A DNA stretch of 64,000 bases from contig NC_090322.1 in NCBI RefSeq assembly GCF_040869045.1, positions 181,535,477 to 181,599,476 of the forward strand, written 5' to 3'. The stretch is from Eurosta solidaginis. Taxonomy: Eukaryota > Arthropoda > Insecta > Diptera > Tephritidae. Shown here piece by piece: positions 33,336-45,076 of the stretch. The translations under genes and the position numbers were made by a program. Position 1 is the first letter of the stretch; every line of letters begins with the position of its first letter. Under the pieces are notes generated by a model. That model searched no databases. It was not told the origin of the DNA and saw only the letters and a list, made by a program, of their open reading frames with translations.

Positions 33336-35263
33336 AGTAAGGAAGGCTAAGTTCGGGTGTAACCGAACATTACATACTCAGTTGAGAGCTGTGGAGACAA
33401 AGTAAGGGAAAATCACCATGTTGTAAAAAGAACCTAGGGTAACCCTGGAATGTGTTTGTATGACATGTGTATCAAATGGAAGGTATTAAAGAGTATTTTA
33501 AGAGGAAGTTGGCCATAGTTCTATAGATGGATGCCATTTAGGGATATCGCCATAAAGGTGGACCAGGCCTGACTCTAGAATTTGTTTGTACGATATGGGT
33601 ATCAAATGAAATGTGTTAATGATAATTGTAAAAGGGAGTGGGCCTAAGTTCTATAGGCGGACGCCTTTTCGAGATATCGCCATAAAGGTGGACCAGGGAT
33701 GACTCTAGAATTTATTTTGTACGATATGAGTATCAAATGAAAGATGTTAATGAGTATTTTAAGAGGGCGTGGGCCTTAGTTCTATATGTGGACGCCTTTT
33801 CGAGATATCGCCATAAAGATGGACCAGGAGTGACTCTAGAATTTGTTTGTACGATATGAGTATCAAATGAAAGGTGTTAATGAGTATTTTAAGAGGGCGT
33901 GGGCCTTAGTTCTATATGTGGACGCCTTTTCGAGATATCGCCATAAAGGTGGACCAGGGGTGACTCTAGAATTTGTTTTTACTATATGGGTATCAAATTA
34001 AAGGTGTTAATGAGTATTTTAAAAGGGAGTGGGCCTTAGTTCTATAGGTGGACGCCTTTTCGGAATATCGTTATAAAAGTGGACCAGGGTTGACTCTAGA
34101 ATGCGTTTATACAATATGGGTATCAAACGAAAGGTGTTAATAAGTGTTTTAAAAGGGAGTGGGCCTTAGTTCTATGGGTGGACGCCTTTTCGAGATATCG
34201 CCATAAAGGTGGACCAGGGGTGACTCTAGAATTTTTTTGTACGATATGGGTATCAAATGAAAGGTGCTAATGAGTATTTTAAAAGGGCGTGGGCCTTAGT
34301 TCTATAGGTGGACGCCTTTTCGAGATATCGCCATAAACGTTGACCAGGGGTGACTCTAGAATTTGTTTGTACGATATGGGTATCAAATGAAAGGTGTTAA
34401 TGAGTATTTTAAAAAGGAGTGGGCCTTAGTTCTATATGTGGACGCCTTTTCGAGATATCGCCATAAACGTTGACCAGGGGTGACTCTAGAATGTGTTTGT
34501 ACGATATGGGTATCAAATTAAAGGTATTAATGAGGGTTTTAAAAGGGAGTGGCCCTTAGTTGTATATGTGAAGGCGTTTTCGAGATATCGACCAAAATGC
34601 GGACCAGGGTGATCCAGAACATCATCTGTCGGGTACCGCTAATTTATTTATATATGTAATACCACGAACAGTATTCCTTCAAAGATTCCAAGTGCTTTTG
34701 ATTTCGCCCTGCTAAACTTTTTCATTTTCTTCTACTTAATATGGTAGGTGTCACACCCATTTTACCAAGTTTTTTTCTAAAGTTATATTTTGCGTCAATA
34801 GGCCAATACAGTTACCATGTTTCATCCCTTTTTTCGTATTTGGTATATAATTATGGCATTTTTCATTTTTCGTAATTTTCGATATCCAAAAAGTGGGCGT
34901 GATTATAGTCAGATTTCGGCCATTTTTTACACCAATACAAAGTGAGTTCAGATAAGTACGTGAACTGAGTTTAGTAAAGATATATTGATTTTTGCTCAAG
35001 TTATCGTGTTAACGGCCGAGCGGAAGGACAGACGGTCGACTGTGTATAAAAACTGGGCGTGGCTTCAACCGATTTCCCCCTTTTTCACAGAAAACAGTTA
35101 TCGTCCTAGAATCTAAGCCTCTACCAAATTTCACAAGGATTTGTAAATTTTTATTCGACTTATGGCATTAAAAGTATCCTAGACAAATTAAATGAAAAAG
35201 GGCGGAGCCACGCCCATTTTGAAATTTTCTTTTATTTTTGTATTTTGTTGCACCATATCATTA

Positions 35264-35959
35264 GATAGTTATTTGAGGATCGCACTGCGACCATTGGTCT
35301 ATTGTGCCCTCATCTGCTTCACAACACCTCATCCAAGCCGACATCTCTGATGAACCCTAGCAGTTCACCTGGCTTGAGGGATTTGATGTGAGTATGCTCT
35401 GGCCATGGTGAGCCCATAAACTTAGCTCTACGTCTTGAGATTGCATCGCACTCCAGGAGGATATGGTCCGCCGTCTCCGCTGATCTGTCACAAAATCGGC
35501 ATGTGTTGTTTGATATTATACCCAGCTTTTGCATGTGGCTGTTCAGTCTGCAGTGTCCTGTAAGAATTGCTGTTAGAGTTCTTAGGTTATTTTTCGAGAG
35601 GCCTATAAATGCCCTGTATCGAGTTGTGCAATAACCCCCTAACAGTAGCTTAGGTTGTCTTAGGCCTGGCATATTACGCCAGTGTTCTTCCCTCTTTTCC
35701 TTTTCTTCTGCCAATAGATGCCCCCTAATTTCCTGCGGGCCCACTGGCAGGAACGGCTCAGGACCAATAGGTCGTATCGTTGCTGCCTCTCTGGCCAGGC
35801 TGTCCGCCTGCTCGTTTCCCTCGACTCCCCTGTGGCCTGGAACCCAGGCCAACAGTAATTCATTGTGTGCTCCTAGTTGGTTCAGCTTTTCCACACACTC
35901 AAGGACTAGCGCTGATTTTATTTCAAATGCTGAGATGGCCTTGAGGGCGGCCTGGCTGT
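35264..35959 (-). mobile_element. 5'-truncated RNase H-bearing non-LTR element
   Basis: Inserted in repeat A with a 13-bp duplication CACCATATCATTA (35251-35263 and 35960-35972). Copy 1 of the repeat (at about 3000) is the empty site. Only the 3' 0.7 kb of the element is present, as expected from incomplete target-primed reverse transcription. Confidence 0.85.
35319..35894 (-). pseudogene. RNase H end and C-terminus of a non-LTR ORF2
   Basis: An intact 191-codon minus-strand frame. It begins within RNase H ('LLAWVPGHRGVEGNEQADSL', the last motif with catalytic D), then continues through 'YRAFIGLSKNNLRTLTAILTG' to a C-terminal zinc motif 'CRFCDRSAETADHILLEC'. The order matches I/LOA-type ORF2s. 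The start is created by 5' truncation; RT and endonuclease are missing, so it is a dead fragment despite the open frame. It may be the same family as the remnant at 22160-26790, but the two do not overlap enough to tell. Confidence 0.75.
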
Positions 35960-36650
35960 CACCATATCATTACTGGAGTTGAATGTTGACATAATTTACT
36001 TATATACTGTAAAGATATTAACTTTTCTTTTAAAATTTGAATTAAAATTTTTTTTTTTTTAAAAGTGGGCGTGGTCGTTCACCGATTTTGCTAATTTTTA
36101 TTAAGCAGACATATAGTAATAAGAGTAACGTTCCTGCCAAATTTCATCATGATATCTTCAACGACTGCCAAATTACAGCTTGCAAAACTTCTAAATTACC
36201 TTCTTTTAAAAGTGGGCGGTGCCACGCCCATCGTCCAAAATTTTATTAGTTTTCTATTCTGCGTCATAAGTTCAACTCACCTACCAAGTTTCATCGCTTA
36301 ATCCGTATTTGGTAATGAATTATCGCACTTTTTCGATTTTTCGAAATTTTCGATATCGAAAAAGTGGGCGTGGTTATTGTCCGATATCGTTCATTTTAAA
36401 TAGCGATCTGAGATGAGTGCCCAGGAACCTACATACCAAATTTCATCAAGATACCTCAAAATTTACTCAAGTTATCGTGTTAACGGACAGACGGGCGGAC
36501 GGGCGGACGGACGGACATGGCTCAATCGAATTTTTTTTCGATACTGATGATTTTGATTTATGGAAGTCTATATCTATCTCGATTCCTTTATACCTGTGCA
36601 ACCAACCGTTATCCAATCAAAGTTAATATACTCTGTGCGCTCTGCTCTGA

Positions 36651-37385
36651 AGAGATTTACAAGGTATAATCGAAACAGCTGTCGCCTTGTCCGTCCTGAT
36701 GTCACGTTGTTTAAAATTTTCCCAAATTATTAAATAGAGTATAAAAAATTTGTATGAAAATAATTTAAAAGATAAATTATCCGCAGGTTCACTTTCTCTC
36801 TCACTCAAATAAAACAAGTAAAAGTATCCTAAGTTCGTGTGTAACCGAACATTTTATACTCAGCGTGAGCTTCAATTGCGCATTTCATTTCAGATAAATT
36901 ACTTTTCTACATAGTACGTGGCACCGCCCATTTAAAAAAATGTCTCCCCATTTCCTCCTACAGTAAAGCTTGATAAGTGAAATACCGTTAATTCAAAACT
37001 ATTTTTCCTAAGTTATAGCTTATTATTTTCGTCTACGACCCTTTTAAGAATATTTTATATAAAAGTGGGCGTGGTCCTTAACTGATTCCGGCCATTTTCA
37101 CTAGAAATATTTTATAATATAGGGAAAATTTGTGTACCCAATTTTATTACGATCCGTTGATTTTTCTTTGAGTTATAGCTCCCGAAACATAGAAAATTGC
37201 TTAGTCATAAAAAGGGCGGTGCCACACCCATTTTCAAAAAATTTAGTGTTTTCCAATTAAATATTATAATTCAATTTAAAAAGTAAAATTCTATTGATAC
37301 AAAGCTCCCTTTCGCTAAGATATAGCTTATTATTTTCATCTACGACCCTTTCAAAAATCTGTTATATAAAAGTGGGCGTCGTTAT
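36651..37385. repeat. Related dispersed repeat (family A-like), no tandem array
   Basis: From about 36825 the sequence restarts with the 'taagttcgtgtgtaaccgaacattttatactcag' motif of family A, followed by 'aaaagtgggcgtggtcc' blocks repeated twice about 300 bp apart (near 37062 and 37366). The tandem 130-bp units and the other end are missing. 36651-36824 is unassigned. Confidence 0.55.
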
Positions 37386-37641
37386 AAACTTATCAGCTAT
37401 AACTACAGATGCACGCCTATATCCTCTCATATGCGCGTGTATATGTGAGTGATACTTGCACAAATTATTGCCTACTTTTGGGAGTATCTCAGATATATGC
37501 ATGTGTTTGTGCGTTGCTCTCAGCTGTTTGTATGGACAAATTGGTAAACATAATGATTGATTTGTTGATGTGCATACAAGTCACTGCTTAGTATCGGCTT
37601 AGAGATGTATGTATCACTTAGTGTTACTAATATTCGTCACA
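37386..37641 (-). mobile_element. Truncated LTR fragment
   Basis: About 256 bp matching the second half of the LTR at 3699-5030 ('aactacagatgcacg...', 'attgatttgttgatgtgcat', ending 'tattcgtcaca'). The other half is missing, cut at the junction with the preceding repeat. Confidence 0.75.
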
Positions 37642-37724
37642 ATATTTATTCATTTATCTATTATTCGTTATTCGAATAAATTTTGCCCAACTCTGCTTGA
37701 CATCCTCTGTAATGTCATGGCTTA

Positions 37725-38115
37725 AAACGCATTACTTACTTACCTACTTGGCGCTTAACCGTTTGAACGGTTGTGGCCGTCCAACAAGGCGCTTCTTCAC
37801 TCTGCCGAATGGTGCCAATTGGTCACACCAAGGGAGTTTAAATCGTTTTTCACCTGATCCTTCCAGCGGAGGGGGCCGCCCTCTTCCTCTGCTTCCATAG
37901 GCGGGCTCCGATAGAAACACTTTCTTAGCCGCAGCGTCGTCCTTCATTCGCATAACATGGCCTAGCCAGTGTAGCCTCTGCGTTTTAATTCGCTGGACTA
38001 TGTTGATGTCTGCGTAAAGCTCGTACAGCTCATCATTAAATCTTCTTCGGCACTTGCCATCGCCAATGCGCAGAGGTCCATAAAACTTTCGAAGAACTTC
38101 TCTCTCGAACATTAA
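37725..38115 (-). mobile_element. 3' end of an RTE-like non-LTR element
   Basis: A minus-strand frame of 122 codons (37744-38112) contains 'LYADINIVQRIKTQRLHWLG' and 'HVMRMKDDAAAKKVF', the region downstream of RT in RTE-like elements. It ends in a short (TAAG)n-type tail, seen as TTACTTACTTACC at 37730-37742. 5'-truncated; non-functional. Confidence 0.7.
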
Positions 38116-39262
38116 GCCTTTTTATTCAGAGTGTGGAATTTTCATATTAGCGTAAGAATACGCACTTTCAGCTCTATGTCATTAAATGAATATAAATAAT
38201 TGTAAGTTTAGCTTTAATATATATATTTTATTGATACATAATAATCGGTGTATGATGTATGTATATGTGAATATTATATTCTCGTACATTTTATGCGATA
38301 TTTAAAAAAAAACAGGGACATTTTTTGCGTTTCGCCTTCAAATAGGCATGTATCCCAGGCCTCCCGAGTTATTTTACCATCCCGAAATCTCGGGATTATT
38401 TTTAATAAACGCCAGGGATTTCGAGATTTCTTTTTTAATTGGTTTATTTTTTAATAGCGTTTTTTTTTTTCAGAAAAAAAAATAAATTATAAAACCTTAA
38501 TAGACCCCTACCCCAGAAATGTCAACATTCATAGCGTACGTATAGTGATACAAATGGCTGCCCCGTACATCAGCTGATTTTCACAAATGCGCTGTCGATA
38601 AAAAAAATTCATAAAATTATTGCTTCTATTTAAATTTTCTTCGCCAAAAATGTGTGAAGTTACGAAAATAAATTGTCACGACCAGCTGGTTTGGCAGGGT
38701 TGCACTGCCACACAGTCATTTTGTGCAGGGCAGTAACGCCCTATTTCAGCATTTGTTTCAAAAACGACCTATCACCGATTTTGTTTCAAAAACGCCCTAT
38801 ATGAACTCAAACTTAATACACTTTGACGTACGCTGGGTTGTTTATGGAACAAATTTTTAGATAGGGCGTTTTTCGACCGTATTCTGCGATAAGACATTTT
38901 TGAAACAAATTATGAAATACGTTCGAAGGTTTTCTGAGATAAGGTGTTTTCGAAACGTTACGTTACTTAATTTTCTTGAGCCAAAATACAAAGAAAACAA
39001 CCCCTGGATGATCCCAAAAAATTCCGGAATCCTGGGATTGTTATTCCCTTAATACCGGAATTGTAGGAATTCGGGATTCGATGCCTTAGTATGTAGCTGG
39101 AATTATAAATTTCAATTGTATAGAAGACGTAGCTAAGAAAGAAATAAAAAAATTGCCAAAAGCTCCCCAAGCTTAAATGCACTAACAGCGAAATGCAAAA
39201 AATAAGTAAACGGATAAAATTAATACACTAAAAATAATATATTTCATCTTCAAATAACGCAT
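38116..39262. other. 3' flank of the coatomer gene with decayed repeats
   Basis: Within 38735-38965 a motif 'gtttcaaaaacgccctat' recurs several times in both orientations. 'cccgaaatctcgggatt' near 38370 and 'cctgggattgttattccc' near 39030 suggest an old inverted-repeat element around it. No gene is seen. The 3' UTR of the coatomer transcript should lie at the right end; no clear AATAAA was assigned. Confidence 0.4.
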
Positions 39263-42200
39263 CTATGCTGCCTGCACTGCCTGCTTTTGTGATGAACTTA
39301 TTTTATCGCCGAGGCTTAGTGCCATGCCCTAAATTGATATTAAAAAAAAATTTCTTTATAAAATTAAAAATACAACTTTTTGTATTTGAAAAATACCTGA
39401 CTCTTGGCACGTATACGAATGTGTCCGGTAACCTTGGAATCAGGATCATCCACAGGCTTTTCGATGCTGAGGTTGGCAAGTGCATTTTCACCAAAAATTG
39501 ATCTGAAAAGGTTATGAAGGTTTTGTTAGTTATTTGTACTTTATATATTTGATAGGCTGTAAGGGTCTAGTGGTTTTGTTTTTTGGTCGTTCCGGGGCTG
39601 TACGGATGATTTCGGGATAGAAGGCTAGAAATGTAAACATATTCTATTTTTCCTAGGTCTTCTCAGACGCATGATTTTATGGTGTCAAACTAAAATTATC
39701 TAACCTCCTCAAGGCTATTCTGTTCATATTGTGACGAGTATGAGTGACACTAAGTGATACATCCCTAGTCTGATGCCAAGTAAATGAAGTCACAACAACA
39801 ATAAAGCAGACAGTCACTTGTATCTACATAAACGAATCAATCATTATGTCTACACATATGTACGTATACGCAGCTGGGAAGCAACGCACAACTACATGCA
39901 TATATCTGAGATACTACCGAAAGTATGCAATGAGAGAAGCTATAAAATCGTGCATCTGTAGTTACAGCTGAGATATTTGATAGCTGATGGCCAACTAGTA
40001 GATGCTGGAAATGGAAGCGCCTAGAAGATGCGAACGAGGAAATCAGAGAAAATAAAAGGCGACACCAGTAGAGGCGCAAAAAACAGTTTTGATTAAGACG
40101 CTATCTGGCGAGCAATATCAGTATTATTTATTGTGAAGTACTTTAATAAAGGCCATTTTTCCATTATTCAATATTGGAGTTATTTATTCAACAGTTTAGT
40201 GATTCGAACGTTAGCAGAAGATTGCAAATAAGGGGAATTGCAATAAATTCGTTACAATATCAGACGTTCCCGAGGTTGTCGGGCTAGTAAATTTATGGTG
40301 CTTTATGACCGGACCGTTCCGGATCTGTGTCCGACAAAGGACCACCAACATCGATAACAATCCCCAAAACTTTCGGGGAGAGTCTTTATAATGCCCTGCA
40401 TGCGATGTGTGCACACATGACACCAACCATCTTTTCAATTGTGATGTGGCACCTACGCATCTAACACCAATCTTCCTATGGTCCGCCCTGTTCAAACTGC
40501 CAGTTTCCTTGGACTCCCGCTAGAGGACTTTGATGACAATTTGTGAGTGGTCGTGCCTCTTTAATGGGACAAAGCACTGTTAACACAACAACAACATCTC
40601 ATTTTACTAATGTTCTTATTAATAAAAGAAATGAAATTTGGAGCCCATTTCGTTATAGCTACGAAGGGATTTTAGATTTTTTTTTTTAGATCATTTAGGG
40701 GTATTTCGGGATAATGTCCGAATCATCTATTTCGTAACCATTTCGGAACAATCTCAGGGAAATTTTCGGGATTGTTCTTGTGATGATTTTGCGGTTGTTT
40801 AGGGATCATTTCTATACTATTCTATTATATCAGAACTACTTGTCTCTCCCGAGAATGGTTTATTTTAAATCGTTATAACTTTGGTCTATTCGATGGGGGC
40901 ACCGCTAAGGGCTTATGATGTTTAATAAATGTCAAGCTTTACATTTTAAGAGCGATTACTTTTGTAGTGACTGAATTGAAATTGAAATAATAACTATTAA
41001 CCGGGACAAACGGCCGCTCTTTCTGACCTTAGATGTTATTTCACTATTAAAAGTGGTAACTCATAAAGAATTAAATATATAACAATATAACTTAGATTGT
41101 TTGTATGTAGAATATTCACACTCTGCTATTGGTAATAATGCAGCTATAATGGGAAAACCAGTGCCACGTTAAACTAGGTTTCTGTTGTCACTTACTTCGC
41201 ATACATATTAGCAGCCATAAATCCGCATTGGCCGCTGAGTGCCTTTTCAGGAGTCAAACACTTCATATTAGTACTCTTCAACAAGTGTTTCAAATATTCA
41301 TGTAAGTCGGTGAATGTGGTATTTACTGTTACCTAAACGAATATGGAAAGTAAACGAGATATGATATGTAATATATGCATATATAAAAACGTTTAAAAAG
41401 TATAAACTGTATACCTTATTTTCCCATTCAAAATCTTGCCACATTTGTCTGAATTCAGTATCGGTGCAAGAAGCGGGTATTATATAGTCCATTATATCAA
41501 TATGTATAGTATTAAGCACAACAACATTTGTATTGATACTGGTGTCATAAACTGGAAGAAAATTTAAAACAATATCTCTTTGCAATTAATACAAGAAAAG
41601 CTTTGCATACAAGCTTACCAATATTGCCAAAAATAATTCCATTCTCTGTAGAGGATACTTTTACATTTGCTTTTATATTGCAAAAATCATGTGGCGCAAG
41701 CACGACTGGATGTGGGCGTTCAACTAATTTTAAATCGCCCAACGTGGCCAACTCAAGTGTACAATTTTGAAGAGTGTCATCTGTAAATATATTTATATAT
41801 TGTAGTTTACAAATATTACTTACCACTATCAACTTACTTGTTTGATTAACAATTAATACATCTAGAACGATATCATATTGATTGACATTTACGTAAGCCT
41901 CAGCATATACGGGATCAGAGAAACCAGTCAACTGTGTAACTTTATTAAGTTTATTATTTGGTGATGTGACATCGCTCAAATTGGTAGTTTTTGTGCCAGC
42001 CAATGCTTGGTTCAAACTAGTTTCGAAAACGTTCTCACCCAACTGACTATCACGCCCATTAGAAAGTTGTGCAAAGCCGACAGGATCGTCCGGTTGTACT
42101 TTCGCAGCAGCACGTTGTTTCTGTTTCATAATGCGTTGATCTTCTTCATGTTGGGCATCTAACATTTTGCCTAGTGCATCTCGACAATAATGCTGGAATA

Positions 42201-44219
42201 CTTCTACTGCCTCCTTTGTGCGCTCACTCAGAGTACGTAAACAAATGAAAATACGATCAATGTCATCATTGGTAATAGATTTGGTGGGGAATCCAGATTT
42301 GCCAAGATGCAATATTGAACTCATAATTAGCATTACTTGTGTAGTTATACGATTTTGTTGACGCTACCGAAAAAAGATGATAAGTTGGGTCAAAGTAGGC
42401 GCTTGTGCTACTCACCACATCTTTTTCCAATTCTGCATATCGTAATGCTAGCTTCGTAAGAGTTGCTGATAACGCAGCTCCGATAAAGAAATCACCATCC
42501 ATCAGATATTGACGTAGTGGTGGACGCTTCTCTTTTTTGGCGATGCTGAAATAAATAAAATGAAGGTTATATTTTATTTTTAGTAGGTAAATATGAAATA
42601 TATCAATAAACTTACGGCGCCAAACTGAATGCGCTTTGTGTAGCATATGTACCATCAGAAGTGACTTTATTGCTTGCTGAGACAGCGCTTCCGCCATCAC
42701 CAGACACTTTTACTCCCTCATCCATTTGCTCACCGGCTAAACGCTTTTGCTCTGCTTCTACCATCGGTATCTCGCCCAAAGTTTGTATGATAGTTTCGAT
42801 AACTTCCAAAATTTGCTCTTTATTGTCAACATATTCACCTAATATCCAAACAGCAGCACGATGTATTTTCGAAGATTTGATTTGAGGGAATGCTTCTATT
42901 AGACGCTCAATAATGAGTGCACGCAATGATGCAAATTTTTGTATAGCTTCACGTATAAAAATCAATACATCTGCGGCAGCCAATTCATTTGTATCCGAAA
43001 GAAATTCGACCAATACAGGTATTACATTTGCCGCTACATCGGGAAATTTAATAGAGCACGAATGCAAGGTGCGTACAAGTAATTGCCTATATTTGCCAGT
43101 ATCTTCATGTTCAACATTATGCGTCTTTGATACCTCTTTCTTTAGCACCAGAACCATTTCTTCGATATTGCGAGATGAAACTAAATCCATGGCAAGCGCT
43201 AATGTCTTGCGTCGTACCTCAATATCAGGTGCAGCTAAAACGCGTAGTATATCCATTACTAAATCTTGCATTACCTTTTCCATATTTTCATTTTCTTTCA
43301 TGGCAATCAAGCGATCCAGTACAATCAATTTAACATTGTTATCGCTATCACCGACGATTAGTTCAATGTAACAAGTGGCAGCAGCACGTATAGCCGTCGG
43401 CGCAGAAGAGAGTGTAATTAGTGTACCGGCTGCTTCATAACGCACAGCATTTGATGATGAATTAAGTAGATTATATATGCAACGTATGAAACGTGATCGC
43501 TCTGATGGATTGGCATGACAAACTTTATAGATAAGCTCCACAATGACCAATTGTAGTATGTCACCGAAATTATTAACTTGATCAATACAAGATGCCAAAT
43601 AGTTGAGTGCACGTTCTTGATCTGCATGTAGCAACATTAGGAATGCGTTACGTTTACAAGACATATCCTGTTGAGTTTCCAAGAAATTGGCAATCAATTC
43701 GGGACCATCTGGTACTAGCCAATCAAAATTTTTATATATAGTAAAAATAGCCAATACAGCGTTACGACGCACATATGAGTGACGATGTTCCAAACAAGCT
43801 CTTATAGCTGGCATTAATGGTTCCAGTAATTCAGGCTCCTTGAGTTTGCATAAGAAGCGTAAAGTGGATCCACGCAGAAATTCATTGGGATGCTGTAAAT
43901 CTTTGCGATAAGCATCACACACTAAAATCATCTCTTGTAGGAGTTTACCATCTGCTGACGTCTTCGGTACTATCTCCCAAAATATTAATAACAATTTTTT
44001 GATTTGATGGTTCTGCACGGGCAATACAAATCTGATGATTGTCATTATTAGCCCTGATAAACGTTCGCCATTCAACAGCATTTGTATAACTTTTTTCAAA
44101 GTCTCAATTTTCACGTTAGTGTCGCCTTTTTCAAGATCTTGTTTAAGTTGCATCTCATTTGGCACCTCGATGTCAGGCGAGTTGATGATTGTATAGCATG
44201 GTCCGTCGGCCAACGCCAT
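39263..44219 (-). CDS. betaCOP: Coatomer subunit beta (beta-COP)
   Basis: Part of the COPI coat that forms retrograde Golgi-to-ER vesicles; cytosolic, recruited by Arf1. Eight coding exons in order: 42616-44219, 42416-42545, 41838-42363, 41619-41780, 41415-41551, 41196-41332, 39397-39502, 39263-39328. All introns are GT-AG and the phases agree; the sum is 2868 nt, 955 residues, against about 960 in other animals. It starts '[16 protein letters not shown]' at 44219. The first 530 residues are the HEAT-repeat trunk (adaptin-N-like). The appendage includes '[11 protein letters not shown]' and '[19 protein letters not shown]'. It ends '[20 protein letters not shown]' plus a short tail. Intact, with no lesions. 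Intron 6 (39503-41195) has grown to 1.7 kb through transposon insertions. A 57-nt intron at 41781-41837 is stop-free in frame. Confidence 0.97.
39730..40256 (+). mobile_element. Solo LTR in coatomer intron 6
   Basis: 527 bp, TGTGACGAG...CGTTACA, flanked by a perfect 4-bp duplication ATAT (39726-39729 and 40257-40260). Same family as the LTRs at 3699-5030 and 5860-9799 but in the opposite orientation, so antisense to the host transcript. No internal region remains. Confidence 0.9.
40261..40598 (+). mobile_element. Short internally deleted element joining SIDE 5' sequence to a Jockey-like 3' end
   Basis: Positions 40261-40393 match 27552-27680 of the complete SIDE ('gttcccgag', 'gtccgacaaaggacc', 'catcgataac', 'ggggagagtc'). 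From 40394 the sequence becomes the C-terminal code of the Jockey-like ORF ('[19 protein letters not shown]') with its 3' UTR and a (CAA)n tail at about 40585-40596. A 1-bp deletion breaks the frame. Confidence 0.75.
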
Positions 44220-44522
44220 ATTGTTGCCCACAAATTTTTAAAAGCCTTGCAGCGTAAGAAAATGATGTTATAACACTTTAAAGTTGTTGGCTACTGATGA
44301 CACAACTATATGTGAAAATTAATTTCTACTGAAATTTATTAATTTACAAATTATTTAGCAAAAACATGCACTGAAAAAATTGCAATTGACGTGTCAAATG
44401 ATCAGCTATTAGGATGAACCTTCTTCTTTTGATAAGCCATTCACAATAGTTTGTTGTCATGTGTCAATGGGCGCTTTCAACAAACGCTGAGTATTTGTTT
44501 CACTTCATTTGTTCGTTGTGAT
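44220..44522. promoter_or_regulatory. Upstream region of the coatomer gene
   Basis: About 300 bp between the start codon and the first upstream MITE. It should contain the 5' UTR and promoter; no individual element was assigned. Confidence 0.35.
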
Positions 44523-45068
44523 CATTGTGAATGATAACTAAGTGTGATATCTTATCTGTCAAATGCCTGACAGGATGTTCAATATGGCTACTTTTTAGCG
44601 TTTTGACAGGGTGTTCAATATGGCGGCGCCTATCTTCAGCGGGTGATAGAAAGAGATACAAAATGAGACAGCGATAGTCAAATACAACCCTGCAAAAATC
44701 GTTGGATCATGTAATCCACTGGAGTACTTACCAATATACTCCACTGTAATGCAGCAATGGCCCAACTCATGTTTCTACACGAACACATTGTAACCCGATC
44801 ATTGCTCGTTTTTAACGATTGTAATCACTACACGATGTTTATTGGACTGGGTACTCCATGGTCCAGTCCTAGGACATCGCAATGTTCATTGGACCATATT
44901 TTTTGTATGAATTGTGGCTAATTTTGGAGTACTGGGTTGGTCCATAGCGAGTACTGCATACATGCATGCATGGAGTACTCGCGATTTTTGCAGGGAAATC
45001 AGGTCATCCAATCACTGGAATTTTGACGTCTATGCAGAAGATATCACACTTAGTTATCATTCACAATG
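44523..45068. mobile_element. CATTGTGAATGAT MITE, copy 2, complete
   Basis: About 30-bp terminal inverted repeats (CATTGTGAATGATAACTAAG and its complement) and a perfect 8-bp duplication GTTGTGAT (44515-44522 and 45069-45076). A second element occupies 44688-44995; without it this copy is 238 bp. It provides the empty site for the PIF-like MITE in copy 1 at 12677-13266. Confidence 0.9.
44688..44995. mobile_element. MITE with CCCTGCAAAAATCG ends
   Basis: A 308-bp insertion with 14-bp perfect inverted ends CCCTGCAAAAATCG/CGATTTTTGCAGGG. Copy 1 of the host MITE (near 13187) is the empty site, reading 'atacaaatcagg'. The duplication is at most 2-3 bp (AA), so the superfamily is unclear. Repeated 'ggagtactc/ggagtactt' motifs lie inside. 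Non-coding. Confidence 0.75.
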
Positions 45069-45076
45069 GTTGTGAT

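Larger units (their letters stand above)
33336..36650. repeat. Dispersed repeat family A, copy 2, nine 130-bp units
   Basis: Same start as copy 1 (AAGTTCGGGTGTAACCGAAC), the same internal A/T-rich blocks carrying 'aaaagtgggcgtgg', an (ACGG/GCGG)n microsatellite at about 36483-36515, and the same TATACTCTGTG end. The tandem anchor 'gaccagg' falls at about 33561, 33691, 33821, 33951, 34081, 34211, 34341, 34471 and 34601, an exact 130-bp period over nine units against four in copy 1. A 696-bp retroelement fragment is inserted at 35264-35959. Confidence 0.8.

Noticed and set aside
36417..36626. 69-codon frame with 'DRRADGRTDGHG'
   Set aside because: Translation of the (ACGG/GCGG)n microsatellite at the end of the dispersed repeat.
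41739..42333. A single continuous beta-COP exon through 41781-41837
   Set aside because: The frame is open, but the extra 19 residues interrupt a conserved block and strong GT/AG sites bracket a 57-nt segment, so an intron is preferred. Reported as a finding because retention is possible.
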